Shown here one piece after another: positions 63,731 through 64,000 of a stretch of 64,000 nucleotides of DNA. The notes below the pieces were generated by a model. It made no database searches. It saw nothing but the letters and a program-made list of their open reading frames with translations, and had not been told where the DNA came from. The DNA lies in NCBI RefSeq assembly GCF_947507565.1, contig NC_089189.1:1488001-1552000 (forward strand), written 5' to 3'. This stretch comes from Oscarella lobularis (Eukaryota > Porifera > Homoscleromorpha > Homosclerophorida > Oscarellidae). The position numbers were made by a program, and so were the translations under genes. The first letter of the stretch is position 1; the number at the start of each line of letters is the position of its first letter.

Positions 63731-64000
63731 CCTTATTACATGCTCGACCAATCCGCGGGAGTCGAGTGCAATACTTAACTTCCGTTAGTTACAGTATTTG
63801 GTGTGACCTGGAAGTATCAGAACTAGCGACGAGGTGTAGCGACCGATTTGAATGTGTTCGCCTTTCGATCAGGGATCGAGAGTCACGGCGATACAGACTA
63901 AAGGACTTATGGTCGTGGATTATGATTTCGCCTCGGGCAATAACTCACGCCCCCTTGCCCTAAATGACATAATAACATAAGTATTACGTATATAGCACGA
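63731..64000. repeat. Repeat-rich right edge
   Basis: GAATGTGTTCGCC, CGATCAG-GATCGAGAGTC and ACGGCGATA at 63849-63895 recur at 63424-63468, the latter lying exactly at the deletion junction inside kinase D. 63905-63975 is the inverse of the block at 32335-32395. No gene. Confidence 0.6.

Overview
This window looks like nuclear DNA from an early-branching marine metazoan. A sponge is my best guess, but no species-diagnostic marker was seen. The reasons are GT-AG introns, receptor kinases with kelch, GCC2/GCC3 and EGF ectodomains, and a dense load of eukaryotic transposons (Helitron, Ty3/Gypsy, P-type, MITEs, foldbacks). I saw no tRNA, rRNA, operon, bacterial gene structure or CRISPR array. Almost every host gene is a fragment or pseudogene. 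The largest intact reading frame is a 1653-codon Helitron Rep/helicase.

Left part (1-14.6 kb): a minus-strand LTR retroelement enters from the left edge (LTR 1587-1863, gag-like ORF below 590), with a foldback inserted in its leader. Next come a 3' fragment of an NNMT/PNMT-like methyltransferase, a kelch-repeat pseudogene with three recognisable introns, and a chimera joining a Helitron-type DUF6570 ORF to the 3' half of a gamma-glutamyltransferase gene. A TAA-flanked MITE and the remains of a TKL kinase follow. Then comes the first of three related receptor-kinase genes (kelch / GCC2-GCC3 / EGF / transmembrane / TKL kinase). It is broken in the kinase domain by an inverted ankyrin-repeat segment.

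Middle (14.6-30.9 kb): the ankyrin segment is one arm of a large inverted repeat whose centre is a roughly 0.9-kb minisatellite. The left arm is split by a Ty3/Gypsy element with 57-bp LTRs, which itself carries a nested 122-bp solo LTR. A second, foldback-like inverted repeat follows, then a second 3' gamma-glutamyltransferase fragment. The best-preserved receptor kinase (25946-29368) is open for 1114 codons and then ends at a nonsense codon 25 codons early. It sits between direct repeats.

Right-centre (33-53.2 kb): a head-to-tail array of Helitrons. There are five 5' termini and five 3' hairpin/CTAG-type termini in register, giving one 3' fragment, four full-length units and one unit truncated at its 3' end. 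Two units carry Rep/Hel genes. One is decayed. The other is open throughout and is followed by an RPA-like zinc/OB-fold reading frame. The remaining units are non-autonomous.

Right end (53.2-64 kb): a Gypsy integrase fragment, a three-copy satellite of about 545 bp, and an orphan exon. Then comes a 4.5-kb P-superfamily transposon with 52-bp perfect terminal repeats, a target duplication and two convergent genes. A second, inverted copy of the receptor kinase locus (pseudogene, minus strand) closes the window, sharing promoter and 3' flank with the copy at 26-30 kb. Overall, the window is a recombination- and transposon-dominated region containing an expanded receptor-kinase family.
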